Positions 38,701 to 48,751 of a DNA stretch of 64,000 nt are shown one piece after another. The notes beneath the pieces are model-generated. The model worked only from the letters and a program-made list of their open reading frames with translations, made no database searches and was not told the DNA's origin. The stretch's first letter is position 1; each line of letters opens with the position of its first letter. The position numbers and the translations under genes are program-made. Origin of the DNA: Acanthaster planci (lineage: Eukaryota > Echinodermata > Asteroidea > Valvatida > Acanthasteridae); assembly GCF_001949145.1 (NCBI RefSeq), contig NW_019091361.1, positions 1,590,866-1,654,865 of the forward strand, given 5' to 3'.

Positions 38701-41700
38701 TGTCGCCATCTACAAGTCCAGTGATCCCAGCAACAACATGACCCAGTCCTTCTCGGTGCAGACCCGATACTCCGATCTGATCCCCATCATCTTCGGCGGC
38801 AGTGAGCTGACCGTGGGCCGTGACAGCGGTATGCTGACCCTGGATGGCTCAGGCTCCTTTGATCCAGACCAGGTGGCGGTCAATATGGAGTATGAGTGGC
38901 TGTGCTCTCAGGTAGGAAATAACTTTAAATGTATTTCTGCATTTCAGTTTTGTTGAATGTGCTATACATAACATTGACGGTAGGTTAGAGATCTTAAGTA
39001 ACTTTAAGTGCAATGTACAGATGAAATCTCAACTATATCAACTATATGTGGTGTCAACTGTCATGTGTTACTGTGTGTGTTGGTTATCACGTTGATATTG
39101 AAATATTGTCTTCTCAGCAGGTATTTGAGTCGATCAGTCTACGAAGGAGTATTTCTATGATATCATCAGTACATTATTACAACATCAAAGTTTTTTAAGT
39201 GATCCCATGGTCATATCACCATTTCACAAAATCTTGATTTGTTCATAACTTTTCGAGATGACCTGTACACAGACTAGGGCCTATCAGGCAGACAACATAC
39301 AGCAGTGAAAATGCAACCTCCTTGCTGGAGGTGAAGATGATGTTGACAACAGATATAAGACAAACGAAAAAGAAGATAAGAAAAACATAGACAGACTGGT
39401 GCAAGGACGGATCCAGAACTCAAGATTTTGGGGAGCTAAACTAGTTTTTAAGCAGGCCAAAAAATGGACATTTTTCAAGTAAGTTTTGATGTCCTTTCTG
39501 AGGGGTGGGGCTACATTTCAGGGCTTTTTACACCCTTTTGTAGGAAGGGAAATGAAATACACCAAAAACTTCGCCTTTCTCTCATTATACACAAACAAAT
39601 GGGCTCATTTTTTGGGGGGGGGCACGGCCCATCGGTCATCTGGATCCACCCTGGGACTGGTGATGGATGTATACAGAGACACTACAGTTTATTTGCTTAT
39701 GCTCCCACTAACTTTCTCTGCATATTTATTTCATGATCTGAACCTCATCAGGTGACTGACAGCACAGCTTGCTGGTCCTACAAAGAAGGCGAGGCTGGCA
39801 CCCAGTTCCCATCAGCCGAAGCGGCTGCTTTGAGTGTGCTGTCCATCCCGGCCAGCGCCATGCAGGCTGACAAGACATACGAGTTCACCCTGGTGGTGTC
39901 TAAGCTGACACGGTCCGCCTCGATATCGGTCCGTGTCACTGCCTTGAATGGAAACCCTCCAAAGGTAACGTACAACAGGAGATAAGTTGAATTGATTATA
40001 AGTCAAACTTAGTCGAGAAGGTTAAACTTCTCTCTCTTTTGGAATGGGAAATTTTGCTCTGTTTGACTAAAACAAATGATGAAATTATCTACGCAGAAGA
40101 TTTATATTCTGAGTTAAGCCCGTTTTTCATGTTTCCTGCGAACATTTTCAATCTTACATAAAACTGATTTTGACTGTACATAATTTGTCTGAAGATAACT
40201 GAGTGATCAAAAGAACATACACTGAATGGAAATAAGAGATTGAATTGAATATTTGTTTTCTGTCGTTAACACAATTTTCTAACCAGATCTAAACCATTTT
40301 TCAAATGAACCTCTCTCATATTCTAATGAAAATAGAGGCTGCCGAGAGAGCTTAAGTTCGGATTAATAGTTGGACATAGAATAATTAAATGGAAGTGACA
40401 GGTGGAAAGAGGCTTGTAATTGATTTTCTAAGTTTTGTTCAGTGGGGATTAATTCATCACTTAGTTTGTTTAGCATTGTAATTTAGCATTGAAAATACCT
40501 TCTTTCGCAGGTTGACATTTCCACCATGTTTGATGAGCGAGTCTTGTCTGAGGACTCCCTCTCACTGAAAGCCAACATCTACCATGATCAACCCCTCACC
40601 AGCTATGTGTGGGAGATGGTAGGAACAGACGAAGGTGAGAAAAAAGCGTGCTTCTGTTTTTGTGGGTGAATGTCTCCCCGATTGCCAAGGGTTGTATTCA
40701 TGTTGTTGCTGCATGCTTTCCAAAAATATCATTGTTAAAAACTACCATCAATATTTCTCCTTTTTACTGTATTGAAATTTGTTATTAAAACTTAATCAAC
40801 CAGTTTTTATAGACTTTTGCGGTAATGAACCTCTGTGTAGTTGGCATTCACTTAATAAACTTTTCCCTTCCAGTGGTGCATTGATTTGAACTTTTCAAAT
40901 TACATTTTCAGGAAGGAAACACCGGTGATTTTCCCCGGTTCTGCTCATACAGATTCAACACTGATTTCTCCGTTCCATTTGCATTTATTAGGTTATGCCT
41001 TCCTGGACTTGAGTGATTCCAACAACTTGGATAGCCCAGCCTCTTTGTTCCCATTCAGTAACTCCAATGGATCGATCTCTTTCTTGACCATCAAAGCTGG
41101 TAAGATGCTAAAGCTGTAGACAATAGTAGTACAATAGTGAGACACAAGAAGCACGAATTTCTTTCTGGTGATTTTGAAGATTCCAACTGTTTCAAGGAGG
41201 TCATGAGTTAAAATATAATTTGACCGATTGTTGTAATATAACATAGGTCAGCTTACTTTTGTTCGATGAGCTGATATCAGTCAATTATCAGTGAGTCAAT
41301 TAGACAGATACATGTATCTTGCCATTTAAATGCAACAGCGTGTATTTGAATTTCAACTGCGCCAAAACAAGTATTTTGGGGTTTTTTGTGCACAGGCAAA
41401 CTAACAGCCGGCTCCACCTACCAAGTTCAGCTGACAGCAACCACTGAGGATGGACAGTACGGCATAGCCAAGGTCCAGTTCACTGTTGTGTCTGGTGTAA
41501 CATCGTGCATATTCAGCCTGAACAGTGTCAGCTCGTACACCGAGTTGGAGACGGTAAGGGGTGGACAAACTCACATGACGTTGCTTTTGAGTCAAGACCT
41601 CCGATAATACCTGTACTCCAACGGATTTGGGGCATTTTGACAAAGTGTATTAATAGTGCTGGCATGACGAGTGAATTTTGTCCAGGCAATGCTTCAGTCT

Positions 41701-44700
41701 TGTGCATCATCATCATCAGATAGATGCTTGGTGCAGGTTTAGAGTCTTAGAACTCACATCGCCAGCTGATGCTATATTATCCAAATTCTCTTCCTCCAGG
41801 TGGTGTACACGGTTGAGAAGTGCGTTGCCGATGAGTCAGCCTATCCACTGAGTTACCGCGTCTTCCTGGTGAGTGGTGGCAGGAGACAGACTGTCACTTC
41901 ACAGACCAATGACCCGGCCATTGAAGGCGTCGGCAAAGCAGCTACAGAAGAGGGCTCCAGCTCTAACACCTTCGCAGCAGAGGTTGGTGTAAAGTTCAGT
42001 TTATTTTTCTGTCAGTGAATCATTCCGGGGAACCCTTCCTATTCCCTTCTACCCAAGAGCTAGTTTTAATTCCTCATTATGACAGACCCAATCGCCCATC
42101 AGCTACTCTCTGTGGATCATGGACATTGGCTTTGTCATTTCAATTCTGTTTCAGTGTATTACATGTAATCTTCTTGTAATACTTCCTGGGAACATCTACT
42201 TAAAAGACAACTCGAGAGTTTTGTATTATACATTAAAGTTACTTGATCGATAGGTCCGTAGGATAACACAAATACAATCTTCTTTTTGGCACAATGAATC
42301 TCCAGTTTCCCGGCTTCTTTATTTGAAGTAATTAAGAATTCAGAACTTGCCTTCTCAAAAAAAACTTTTCTGCACTGTTTACCCATGTTTTCTTACAAGA
42401 TGTATTTCTCAAGATGGAGGGTTGAAAGGATGTAACAAAAGAAAAATAATTTTGCTTTGCTAAACAGTGTTTAATACAGAAGTGCAGAAATTGTGATTGT
42501 CCTTAAGAATGCTAGAAGGATCTAGCATCTGTGTAGGATCCGATCGCAAACTGGCAATGAAAAGGATACCTGTTGTGACAAATTACTCATTACATGGTTC
42601 CTGCTCTCCTCATGTCTCTCACCTTTCAACAGGTTTGTGATGCGTACAATAGCTGCAGTTTCTTCTACCACACTGTCAGTGTGTCTGTCATCCAGGAATG
42701 CTCCGCTGCCTTCTTCGCTCAGCTTTTGGAAGAGCTGGTCACAGTGGAAAAGTACAAACGTGAGTTACTCTCTTTACTGATTGTGGATTGGTAGCTTTTT
42801 ATCATGCCCCTTGAGAGACAGAATGCAAAATGAAGACTACGGGACGCTTAAGGGTCACATTAATTGAGCCTCATGTGCATGCTGTGTCTCTTTGAAACAC
42901 TATAGGCCTATAGAGAGAAATAGAAGTGGAAGAGTCGGTTGTTAATTGGATATTATGATTTACTCTCAATCATATTTGCTGATTTCTTTCGGCAGAAAAC
43001 TACGTTAACGCTTTCGTCAACTTCAATGAGGTTCAGAGTAAGGTAGGTGCTTCAGTCATCAATAATGTGACAAGACTACATTAATTTGCTCATAAATGCA
43101 TTCAACTTTGATGGATATGATTGTTGCAAATGAGTTCTGAATATCTGAGGTTCAGGCTGCGTTCCAGTTATGCCATTGGAGTGAATGTAACCCACTGTGG
43201 AATGTGGAATTGAATTGAGCTCTGCAAGCAAAGGTTATACTAAGTGAATCTGTCCCAAAGGGTCCCAAAGTCCCAAAGGGTACAAGTCTTTATTTTTACC
43301 TGCATTTACAGTGCGCCAACAGCACTGACTCCAGGCGCCGTAGACGCTCTGTCTCGACAACGGATACAACCACAGATGAGGCTTCGGAGCAACTGTCACT
43401 GGTACTCAGCAGTATAGAATCCAGTGTGATGGACACCACCTCAGCTCAGTTGCTGATTGACCAGTGCAATTACATCAACACCGCAGACTTGGCTCCAGCT
43501 GATAAAAGTATGTATGAGGATGTAAATTCGTAGGCTTTTATGCAAACAGTAGATAATAATCGATAAAGTGCAATGCAAAAATTGATTTGATGAGGTGATA
43601 AGGTGACAGATTAACTGAATAATTTATTTGTCATGATCTGCGATTCCCAGTTTAGACGACAGTGTTTGTTCAGATCTTGTGCAGTGTGACCTGAGTTTTA
43701 GCAAAATTGTGTCTTGTCACTTGAAGTGGTCAAGTAATGCCGACTTCACAGGCATAATAGGGCAGACTAATTTATTCCAATCGATCTTTATCACTGGAAA
43801 TATTGGTACATAAAACGATGTCAGTGTGATATTTCAGTGAAGTGTGATTGGGCAGATTGACAGGAAAAAATCACTTTTCAGATAGCGGGATCTTTTGCCA
43901 GCATTAAATATGTGCATCTTTTTTCCAACACAGCAAAAGCACAGAGTCTGATAAAGATAGGACATAGCCTTAAACGTTTAACCAATGCATATTTCCAGAG
44001 ATGGCATTCTTCCGATAAACTGTGTGACTGAACAAGCAGATATCAATCACTGGATGTAATTCAGACTCTGCAATTCAATGTAATTGAGGACTATTCCACA
44101 GCTTCTGCAAATATGTTTGACATAGAACAATATGGCATTAGCATCCTTTTTCATTTTTCTCCTCATTTTCAAGGCGTCTTCATTGGAGTCTTGGTTGACC
44201 TCGTCGCCGTCTTCCAGGACGCCGGAGAGACTGTCCCAGATGACAGTGCCAGCATCGTTCTGGACAAGGCTACCGAAATTAGACGCAGTCTGAATGCAAC
44301 CCACTATGCCAACGTCATCGCTACCATCACGTAAGTCGACAACCTAGCCGTTGCGCCAAAGTACCCTGCCTTGGCGTGTGCTCTGGACTCGCACTGAGTT
44401 GCGAGATAGTTTTGCACGTACATTACTCTGAGCTAACATCCAATCTTAAAATTAGCAAGCAATGCAAGAGTACCCTTGGTGTAATTGATCCATATAGGTC
44501 CAGCCGTTCATGCATTCAGGAGTGATCTCTTTGTAGCAAGAGGAGCATGCTCAAAAGCAGCTCTTAAGACAACATCAGCACTCCTATGCAGTTCTGTGGT
44601 TTAGTATCCTCAAAATAACTGTGGGAGCTGTCCTGCTGCTAGGTCCATTCTGAGTGAATTCCACTGAATTCATATGCAGTCTTTTGAAACTTGTATTGAG

Positions 44701-47588
44701 CATTTCAATTCCACATTAGTCGTTTACATTCAAAGTGGACTGTATTCCATGTTTGATCGCTCCTCAATTGTGCTAATAGGCATTTGACTCAATCAGCTAT
44801 TTTACACTGAAACCCTGGTTATTCTGACGATTGCCATTAATAGGACTCTGACTGACAGCCTTAGCCAGGCACAGTTGAGCCAACTGGAGCTGGGTGCTGT
44901 AGCCCTGGAGACCACTTCCTCTGCCATGACCAGCTCAGTGCAGCGGGCCATACCCAACGGCATCTTCAGGTCCAAGTCATCGGGAGGGAACGCTGTTGAC
45001 TTTGGTAGTGCCCTGGCATCAAGGTAAACATGCTAAAGTCGTGATGGTAGAGTCTTTTTTTCAGTGGACGGTGTGTTCAGATAACTTGGCACACACTTTA
45101 ATTTGCACTTATCCTCAGAGAAACAAAGATTTTTTCTCCGAACTGGTGCAGATGATGAGTTTTCATACAATTGGTTGAAACAAAGAGCCTTTCTCAAAGA
45201 GCACAAAGTATTCACAGCACCTGAGAGGATAGAAACTGACATTGCAGTTATCTAATGATGTACAAAGGCTGTCGTAAGACAGTCAAAGAGGTAACATAAA
45301 GAGAGGAACTCAAGCTCTCTTTAGATTCATTGAAGGGAATTTACAGTCTTTAAGATTGGTTTTCTGAAGCTTTCATTAGTTTTGTCTTTAATAAGAGAGC
45401 AAACTAATTTGGGGGTAAATTGTTGACAGTCCATCAGGTATTAATGCAGCCTTTCTCCGCCGCTCTCATCTGACTGATATGCAGATTTAGCGCTGACTGG
45501 GCTTGCAGCACCGGTAGCTGCTCCGGGGTGACCGTCAGCTTTGAGCACTGGGAGACTGGACAGGATGAATTTTCCCTGACGGCTGCAGATCAGGCCAGAG
45601 TAGCCGCTGATATCACAGACATCAAACTGCTGGATCCATCATCAGGTACAGAAGTAAAGTTCGGTACTCAGCTGAAACCATTATAAACACCAAAGTGTTT
45701 GTCTTGAAAAGTGATCCGATTGCATAACAAACCACGGACCTTATTACTTTGTGAAGGCATTTTACACCAGCATTTTGTGAGGTACAAAAGGCAAAATGTC
45801 ATTGCATATATAATTGAGAAAAAAATTAATAATATTGCTATACTGAAATTTTCCTCATTCTGGTCCCTCATAAAAACCAACAGTTTAAAAAGGTTTAATG
45901 GCAGGTTTCATCTGCATTTCATCCTTAAGCTTTTATACGGTTACAAATAACTGGTAACTGATGATCTGATACTCATTTATGTATACTAAACTTATTCACT
46001 TTGGTTGACCTGTCAGAAACCAATAGAATTTCCTTGCAGAAGTACGGCCATGTGTGAAGAGCTTGGCTTTGGCCATGAATTGGCCAAATCCGTCGCCCTC
46101 AGATGCCTGGGATACCACCTCCCGTGGCAAAAGAGGCAGCCCAGTTTTCATACTTAATCTGCTTTTTTTCTCCCTTTAGGTGAGGAGCTTACGATCGCCA
46201 ACCTGACGGAGCGCATCTCCATCACCCTGAGCGTGACACTGCCCCAGGCTGGCAAGACCTATGAGTGCCATTACTGGGACACAGTGGGCCAGGCCTGGTC
46301 AAACGATGGTCTGGAGACCGTCCTGAATGCAAGCAGCAGTTCAGAGGTGGAGTGTCTGACTGATCACCTGACGGCATTCACTCTGCTGACTGTTGATGAA
46401 CCTACCAGTGACTCGCCGACTGTGGCGACAGATCAGGTGACAGATGCAACCACAAGTCCCCCAACAGGTTGGTGACAATTAAATGAAACTTATATGCATG
46501 AGTGGACTAATTGTTTCAATCTGACCAGTGCTGCTATGTATTGATTCAGAGGTTTATTGCTTCCTGAGATATCGTTTCACGTACATGAGACAAAACTCAC
46601 TGGACAGAACCTAGACCTGTAAACTTCGGAGTAATTTTTGATCCAATATAAAAACAAAGCTGCCCAAATTAAAAATTATCGATGCAGATATATCCTTTTA
46701 TGTATAAATACATGAAAATGTCAGGTCCTACGTTAAAGGGTAATCTCTAGGGAAATGCACAGAGCCAGTGGTTCTGGAATTGTATTTGTCAGGCAAATAT
46801 TAAATCTGTCTCACTAGTTAATATTTGATATTAATATTTGATATTATATTTTTTAAGAGAATGGTCTTTCTTCTTTCGTTTCAGTTCACTATGTTACCAC
46901 TGTGGACGCCGGGCCAGTAGGTAAGTTAATAGTGGAGTCATTATGTCAGTATAGTCAATAACTGAGTCACTTGACATTATAGAGTGCCCAGTGGAATAAC
47001 TGCCCAAAAGGAACCAACAGAATGTTAACCTATCGGAAGTGGAAGTTGGAGGGGTTGTTCACAAGCATACATCACCGATAAATTTGATGATGATGATATT
47101 TAAAATTTCCCTGATTTTTGTTTGCAGATGTACCAGAGGACAACAATTCTTCCACTACCATTATTATTGTGGTTGTGTGTGTTGTTGTTGCTGTTGCTCT
47201 TCTGGTCGTCATCGGTGCCATCGTCATCGTCAAAGCCAAGAAGAAGAGTAAGGTGGCCGCCTCCGATCCCAACATGAATGGGACAGACGCTGAGGCTCCC
47301 AGGCAGCCTGAGGAGGCTGTACCGGCGCGCCCGGAGCAGTGGGCGTCCCAGCGGCCGACCACGCCCCGCAGGTCTCCCAGCCCACAGCAGGCCCCGGTGT
47401 TGCAGCAACAGCAGCAGGTGCAGGTGGTCACGGTGCCCGTGGCGCTGGAGACTGCTCCCCTGCACAGTCTCCCTCCCCCGGCCTCCCCACACCTGGTGGC
47501 TGATATGGAGGACACAGCCCCACCCCCAGTGTACATCCCACCAACCCAGAGTCTGGACATTACACTCCCCATCACTGATGTGTCTTAG
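19559..47588 (+). CDS. Giant REJ/GPS single-pass membrane protein (28 coding exons)
   Basis: Coding exons: 19559-26740, 30733-31023, 31397-31567, 31981-32137, 32950-33055, 33367-33508, 34083-34157, 34545-34688, 35162-35371, 35860-36030, 36606-36869, 37387-37585, 38163-38314, 38679-38911, 39752-39964, 40511-40634, 40992-41099, 41396-41553, 41800-41982, 42633-42759, 42996-43042, 43312-43507, 44174-44330, 44844-45023, 45491-45645, 46180-46467, 46885-46920 and 47128-47588. All junctions are GT/AG and phase-consistent; 17 of 27 introns are phase 1. About 3,970 residues are visible, plus what is missing at the gap. Order: signal peptide, repeat ectodomain, Cys/Gly-rich array, IPT-like, REJ-like, GAIN/GPS, one membrane helix, Pro-rich tail. 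REJ proteins with GPS sites are known from sea urchin sperm and polycystin-1 relatives; a cell-surface binding or signalling role is inferred. The link between the first exon and the rest rests on matching phase across a 4-kb intron, so two genes cannot be fully excluded. Confidence 0.75.
20908..21270 (+). other. Low-complexity Ser/Gly/Asp/Pro linker within exon 1
   Basis: This part of the ectodomain encodes loose repeats of the type DPxEGSGDxRDP, about 12 times over 120 residues, with no cysteine. Acidic SG dipeptides resemble proteoglycan attachment sites. It separates the second and third helical units and probably forms an extended, heavily modified spacer. Confidence 0.7.
23582..24836 (+). 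repeat. 1,014-bp-period internal duplication in exon 1
   Basis: The 241 bases at 23582-23822 recur at 24596-24836 with few substitutions; the long shared blocks include TGGGTTGAAGAAACCTTTGG and GACATTATTTCTAATGAAGA. The offset is exactly 1,014 bp, or 338 codons. Much lower similarity in the rest of each unit points to local homogenisation or a recent partial duplication. Confidence 0.9.
24947..24971. other. Assembly gap (25 N) inside exon 1
   Basis: Left of the gap the sequence matches the start of a repeat unit (EEFDPL, as at 23896). Right of it the sequence matches the middle of the unit (AEIDIGSLVP, as at 24439). In the intact unit these points are about 540 bp apart, so the gap probably hides roughly that much coding sequence. 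The frame changes across the Ns, which therefore do not reflect true length. Confidence 0.85.
26971..27710. mobile_element. Long-arm inverted-repeat element related to P elements
   Basis: The left arm (26971 to about 27145, weaker to 27170) and right arm (about 27500, strong from 27539, to 27710) are reverse complements over ~170-200 bp; shared blocks include GCATGCGCACAAATGCCC and the AGACCT ends. The interior carries a short THAP-like open frame (27213-27341), as at the N-terminus of P-element transposases. No transposase catalytic region is present, so it is a deleted, non-autonomous derivative. A clear 8-bp target duplication was not found. Confidence 0.6.
27213..27341 (+). pseudogene. 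THAP zinc-finger fragment (P-element transposase N-terminus)
   Basis: A 42-codon open frame. The N-terminus (CCVWGCARQS) has the THAP C-x(3)-C start, followed by the hallmark RFP and W positions in WFFRFPKCRKQRIEWVQ. The frame stops before the distal C-x2-H pair needed to complete the zinc site, so it cannot bind DNA as a normal THAP domain. Alternatively it is the first exon of a former transposase whose later exons were lost with the element's interior. Confidence 0.6.
28057..28283. mobile_element. Palindromic insertion with 16-bp flanking direct repeats
   Basis: The segment is bounded by identical 16-bp repeats, TTATATGATTCAACAT, at 28041-28056 and 28284-28299: a target-site duplication. 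Inside, arms of ~50 bp (28057-28107 and 28197-28249; CTATAGTAAAGATTGCGGTA...) are inverted. The centre, read on the minus strand, has CTGAAGACGG and CGAAACGTCG around a 7-bp stem. The long target duplication and inverted arms recall partial insertions of retroelements such as Penelope-like elements; this is an inference. Confidence 0.6.
30733..33055 (+). CDS. Exons 2-5: Cys/Gly-rich repeat array
   Basis: Exons 30733-31023, 31397-31567, 31981-32137 and 32950-33055 encode about 240 residues of short C-x-G-x-C repeats (DCAGVCNG, DCAGVCGG, NSCNLCVGG, DACKECVGG, NQCNVCYGG, NECGQC), ending CDGVPNSGQVNDACGVCGG. The array is typical of extracellular disulfide-rich stalks. The split codon at 32137/32950 gives Ser and completes the last repeat, a good internal check of the junction. 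An alternative frame at 32185-32367 inside intron 4 was not accepted as an exon. Confidence 0.8.
33367..34157 (+). CDS. Exons 6-7: IPT/TIG-like domain
   Basis: Exons 33367-33508 and 34083-34157, joined at phase 1. Together they encode an Ig-like IPT/TIG pattern: an opening V.G.GF motif (LEVYGAGFEESSSLVC), a middle cysteine (LTCNVPS), then GDYRVKVERDG and a closing strand LTVQA. This resembles domains in plexins and fibrocystin-type receptors. The assignment rests on motif pattern only. Confidence 0.6.
33741..34017 (+). mobile_element. tRNA-derived SINE in intron 6
   Basis: The head has a pol III A-box-like TTGGCATAATGG (33751-33762) and B-box-like GGATCGATTCC (33795-33805). A ~190-bp unrelated body (with TTTCGTGGGTTTTACCCAG) follows, ending in an (AAAT)n tail at about 33996-34015. 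The layout head-body-tail is diagnostic of tRNA-derived SINEs. Orientation is the same as the host gene. Confidence 0.7.
34545..36030 (+). CDS. Exons 8-10: beta-rich linker region
   Basis: Exons 34545-34688, 35162-35371 and 35860-36030, all phase 1 to phase 1. They encode about 175 residues of Ser/Thr-rich, beta-strand-like sequence with few cysteines (one pair, in FNGCEDVFE and YASCRWVG). The donor of exon 8 (GTCCGT) is weak but keeps the frame. I recognise no family; position suggests the N-terminal part of the REJ region. Confidence 0.6.
36606..39964 (+). CDS. Exons 11-15: REJ-like module
   Basis: Exons 36606-36869, 37387-37585, 38163-38314, 38679-38911 and 39752-39964. The pattern is that of REJ/PKD-REJ regions: an opening VVLYGKQRITSCGRIKMSG with MVYSWAV, a middle VTFYSDCVPPGDTVFFWAV, and a core GMLTLDGSGSFDPDQ followed by YEWLC. 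Repeated Y-x-W strands are typical of REJ modules in sea urchin sperm receptors and polycystin-1. REJ regions act extracellularly; the ligand here is unknown. Confidence 0.65.
39402..39660. mobile_element. Short inverted-repeat element in intron 14
   Basis: GGACGGATCCAG near 39405 and CTGGATCCACC near 39640 form short inverted ends around ~250 bp of non-coding sequence with a G-run (39614-39622). It looks like a small decayed DNA element. The ends are short, so the call is weak. Confidence 0.3.
40511..42759 (+). CDS. Exons 16-20: C-terminal REJ-like region
   Basis: Exons 40511-40634, 40992-41099, 41396-41553, 41800-41982 and 42633-42759. They continue the beta-sandwich pattern (SYVWEM, then YQVQLTATTEDGQYG and YTVEKCVADE), giving way to helical sequence at the end (AAFFAQLLEELVTVEKYK), which marks the start of the GAIN subdomain A. 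Exon 16 could alternatively end at a GTAGGA donor 13 bp earlier, but only the GTGAGA donor matches the next phase. Confidence 0.65.
42996..46467 (+). CDS. Exons 21-26: GAIN domain with furin site and degenerate GPS
   Basis: Exons 42996-43042 (47-bp micro-exon), 43312-43507, 44174-44330, 44844-45023, 45491-45645 and 46180-46467. A run of five Arg followed by Ser (43333-43350) is a strong furin-type site. Helical GAIN sequence follows, then the beta part and the GPS (YECHYWDTVGQAW ... ECLTDHLTAFTLL). The cleavage tripeptide HLT is intact (46365-46373), but only two of the usual four GPS cysteines are present. GAIN/GPS modules self-cleave and keep the fragments associated; self-cleavage here is inferred. 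Confidence 0.75.
46040..46123 (+). CDS. Possible cassette exon in the GAIN region
   Basis: Between exons 25 and 26, acceptor TTTCCTTGCAG is followed by an open 84-bp stretch in the right phase (1 to 1). It encodes E-VRPCVKSLALAMNWPNPS..., which fits the strand usually found just before the GEELTIANL segment of GAIN domains. The donor (C|GTGGCA) is weak. Because 84 is divisible by three, including or skipping it keeps the frame, so it may be alternatively spliced. Confidence 0.4.
46885..47588 (+). CDS. Exons 27-28: juxtamembrane, membrane helix and cytoplasmic tail
   Basis: Micro-exon 46885-46920 (36 bp) and terminal exon 47128-47588 (stop TAG 47586-47588). The last exon encodes one hydrophobic helix of ~24 residues (IIIVVVCVVVAVALLVVIG..., 47160-47231) followed by a Lys-rich stop-transfer KAKKKSK. 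The ~115-residue tail is rich in Pro and Gln, with TPRRSPSP (possible kinase or SH3-type sites), a polyGln run and a PPVY motif (47523-47534) that can bind WW domains. The protein thus has a type I topology. Confidence 0.85.
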
Positions 47589-47800
47589 ATATGATAAACA
47601 AACTTACAAAATCTGATGATCAGAACCAAACAGGTTTGAAGGATAAATGATTTCAAATACACATCGACACCAGGGCCTACAGCGTAGTGTGTCTTACAGG
47701 TTGCAGTTCCAACTAGATTTTATGATGATTATCAAACTGTCTTCTTTGAATTGTCACTTGTGAGAATTTGTCAAATGTTTGAAATAATTTAAACAAAAGC

Positions 47801-48751
47801 AATAAATGAAGTTGTTTTAAAGCAAAGAAGATCGTTAAAACTTAAAGGTATGACTCAGACCAACAATTATTTTGAATTACCTAATGTGTGAAGTAGTTTT
47901 CAAAGTTCTGTGTTCTTTCATTAAGGTAAGCTCAATCCACGGACTAAGCTTTACTCTGTTATACAGCAATAACTATTTGGAAAGAGGTTTGCAGTGTTGC
48001 ATATGCTGTATTTTGATCACATTCTTACAGTTTCTCACAGAGATTTGCTCACTAACTATTTTTCATGGTTTTCTCTGGGTACATTGAGTATTCTGCCTGT
48101 TGAAATCTGCAGGTTTAGTTTTACAAAGTCGCACGACAGAAACTCTACTAATCACTTTCGTTCGAATTGCATGTCTCTTATAATATGTTGCAAGAATCTC
48201 GAGCAGACCTGCATGCCTATACATGAAGTTGATTATTTGTAGCCTGGCTAGGGACAAGGACAGAAGACCTTTGTTGTGTACCTTGTGTGGGAGATGCCTT
48301 TGTACTTGGGCCTGACTTGAGGTATCTTTTTGGTGTGACTCGTTTACAGTATTGAAAAGGATTTCAGTATTGAATTATTTCGGGTAATTGTGCGTAAATT
48401 GACGGCTTTATGACAATCAGCAATATCTTCAAACGTATAATTTTTGTCCCTTATCCGTCCAGTGATATAGAAATTTCTTCAAATACGACACTGCTTCTGG
48501 GAAGATCGATTTTCAGCTGATTTATTTTATGTTTTATTGACTATCTTGTACAGATTTCATATCTTTGCCTTTGACATTGAAAACATTTCAGACATGTTGA
48601 ATTTAGATTTTATATTCTATAGATTTAATTAACATTCTCTAAGTCTTTACTACGCTGTACTTGTATAGACGTGAATTTTGAGTATGCGTGTGTAGTAAAT
48701 AATACAATTCCACTGGAAGTTATTTTTATTGAAGAGAAAGTTTTAAATAAA
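47801..48751 (+). terminator. Polyadenylation signals of the giant gene
   Basis: AATAAA hexamers occur at 47801-47806 and 48746-48751, about 0.2 and 1.15 kb after the stop codon. Either could end the transcript. The AT-rich sequence between them has no coding capacity. Confidence 0.5.

Noticed and set aside
47072-47575. 167-codon minus-strand frame rich in Cys, Gly and Thr opposite the last exon
   Set aside because: It is the complement of the membrane helix and Pro/Gln-rich tail, which are supported by the splice model.
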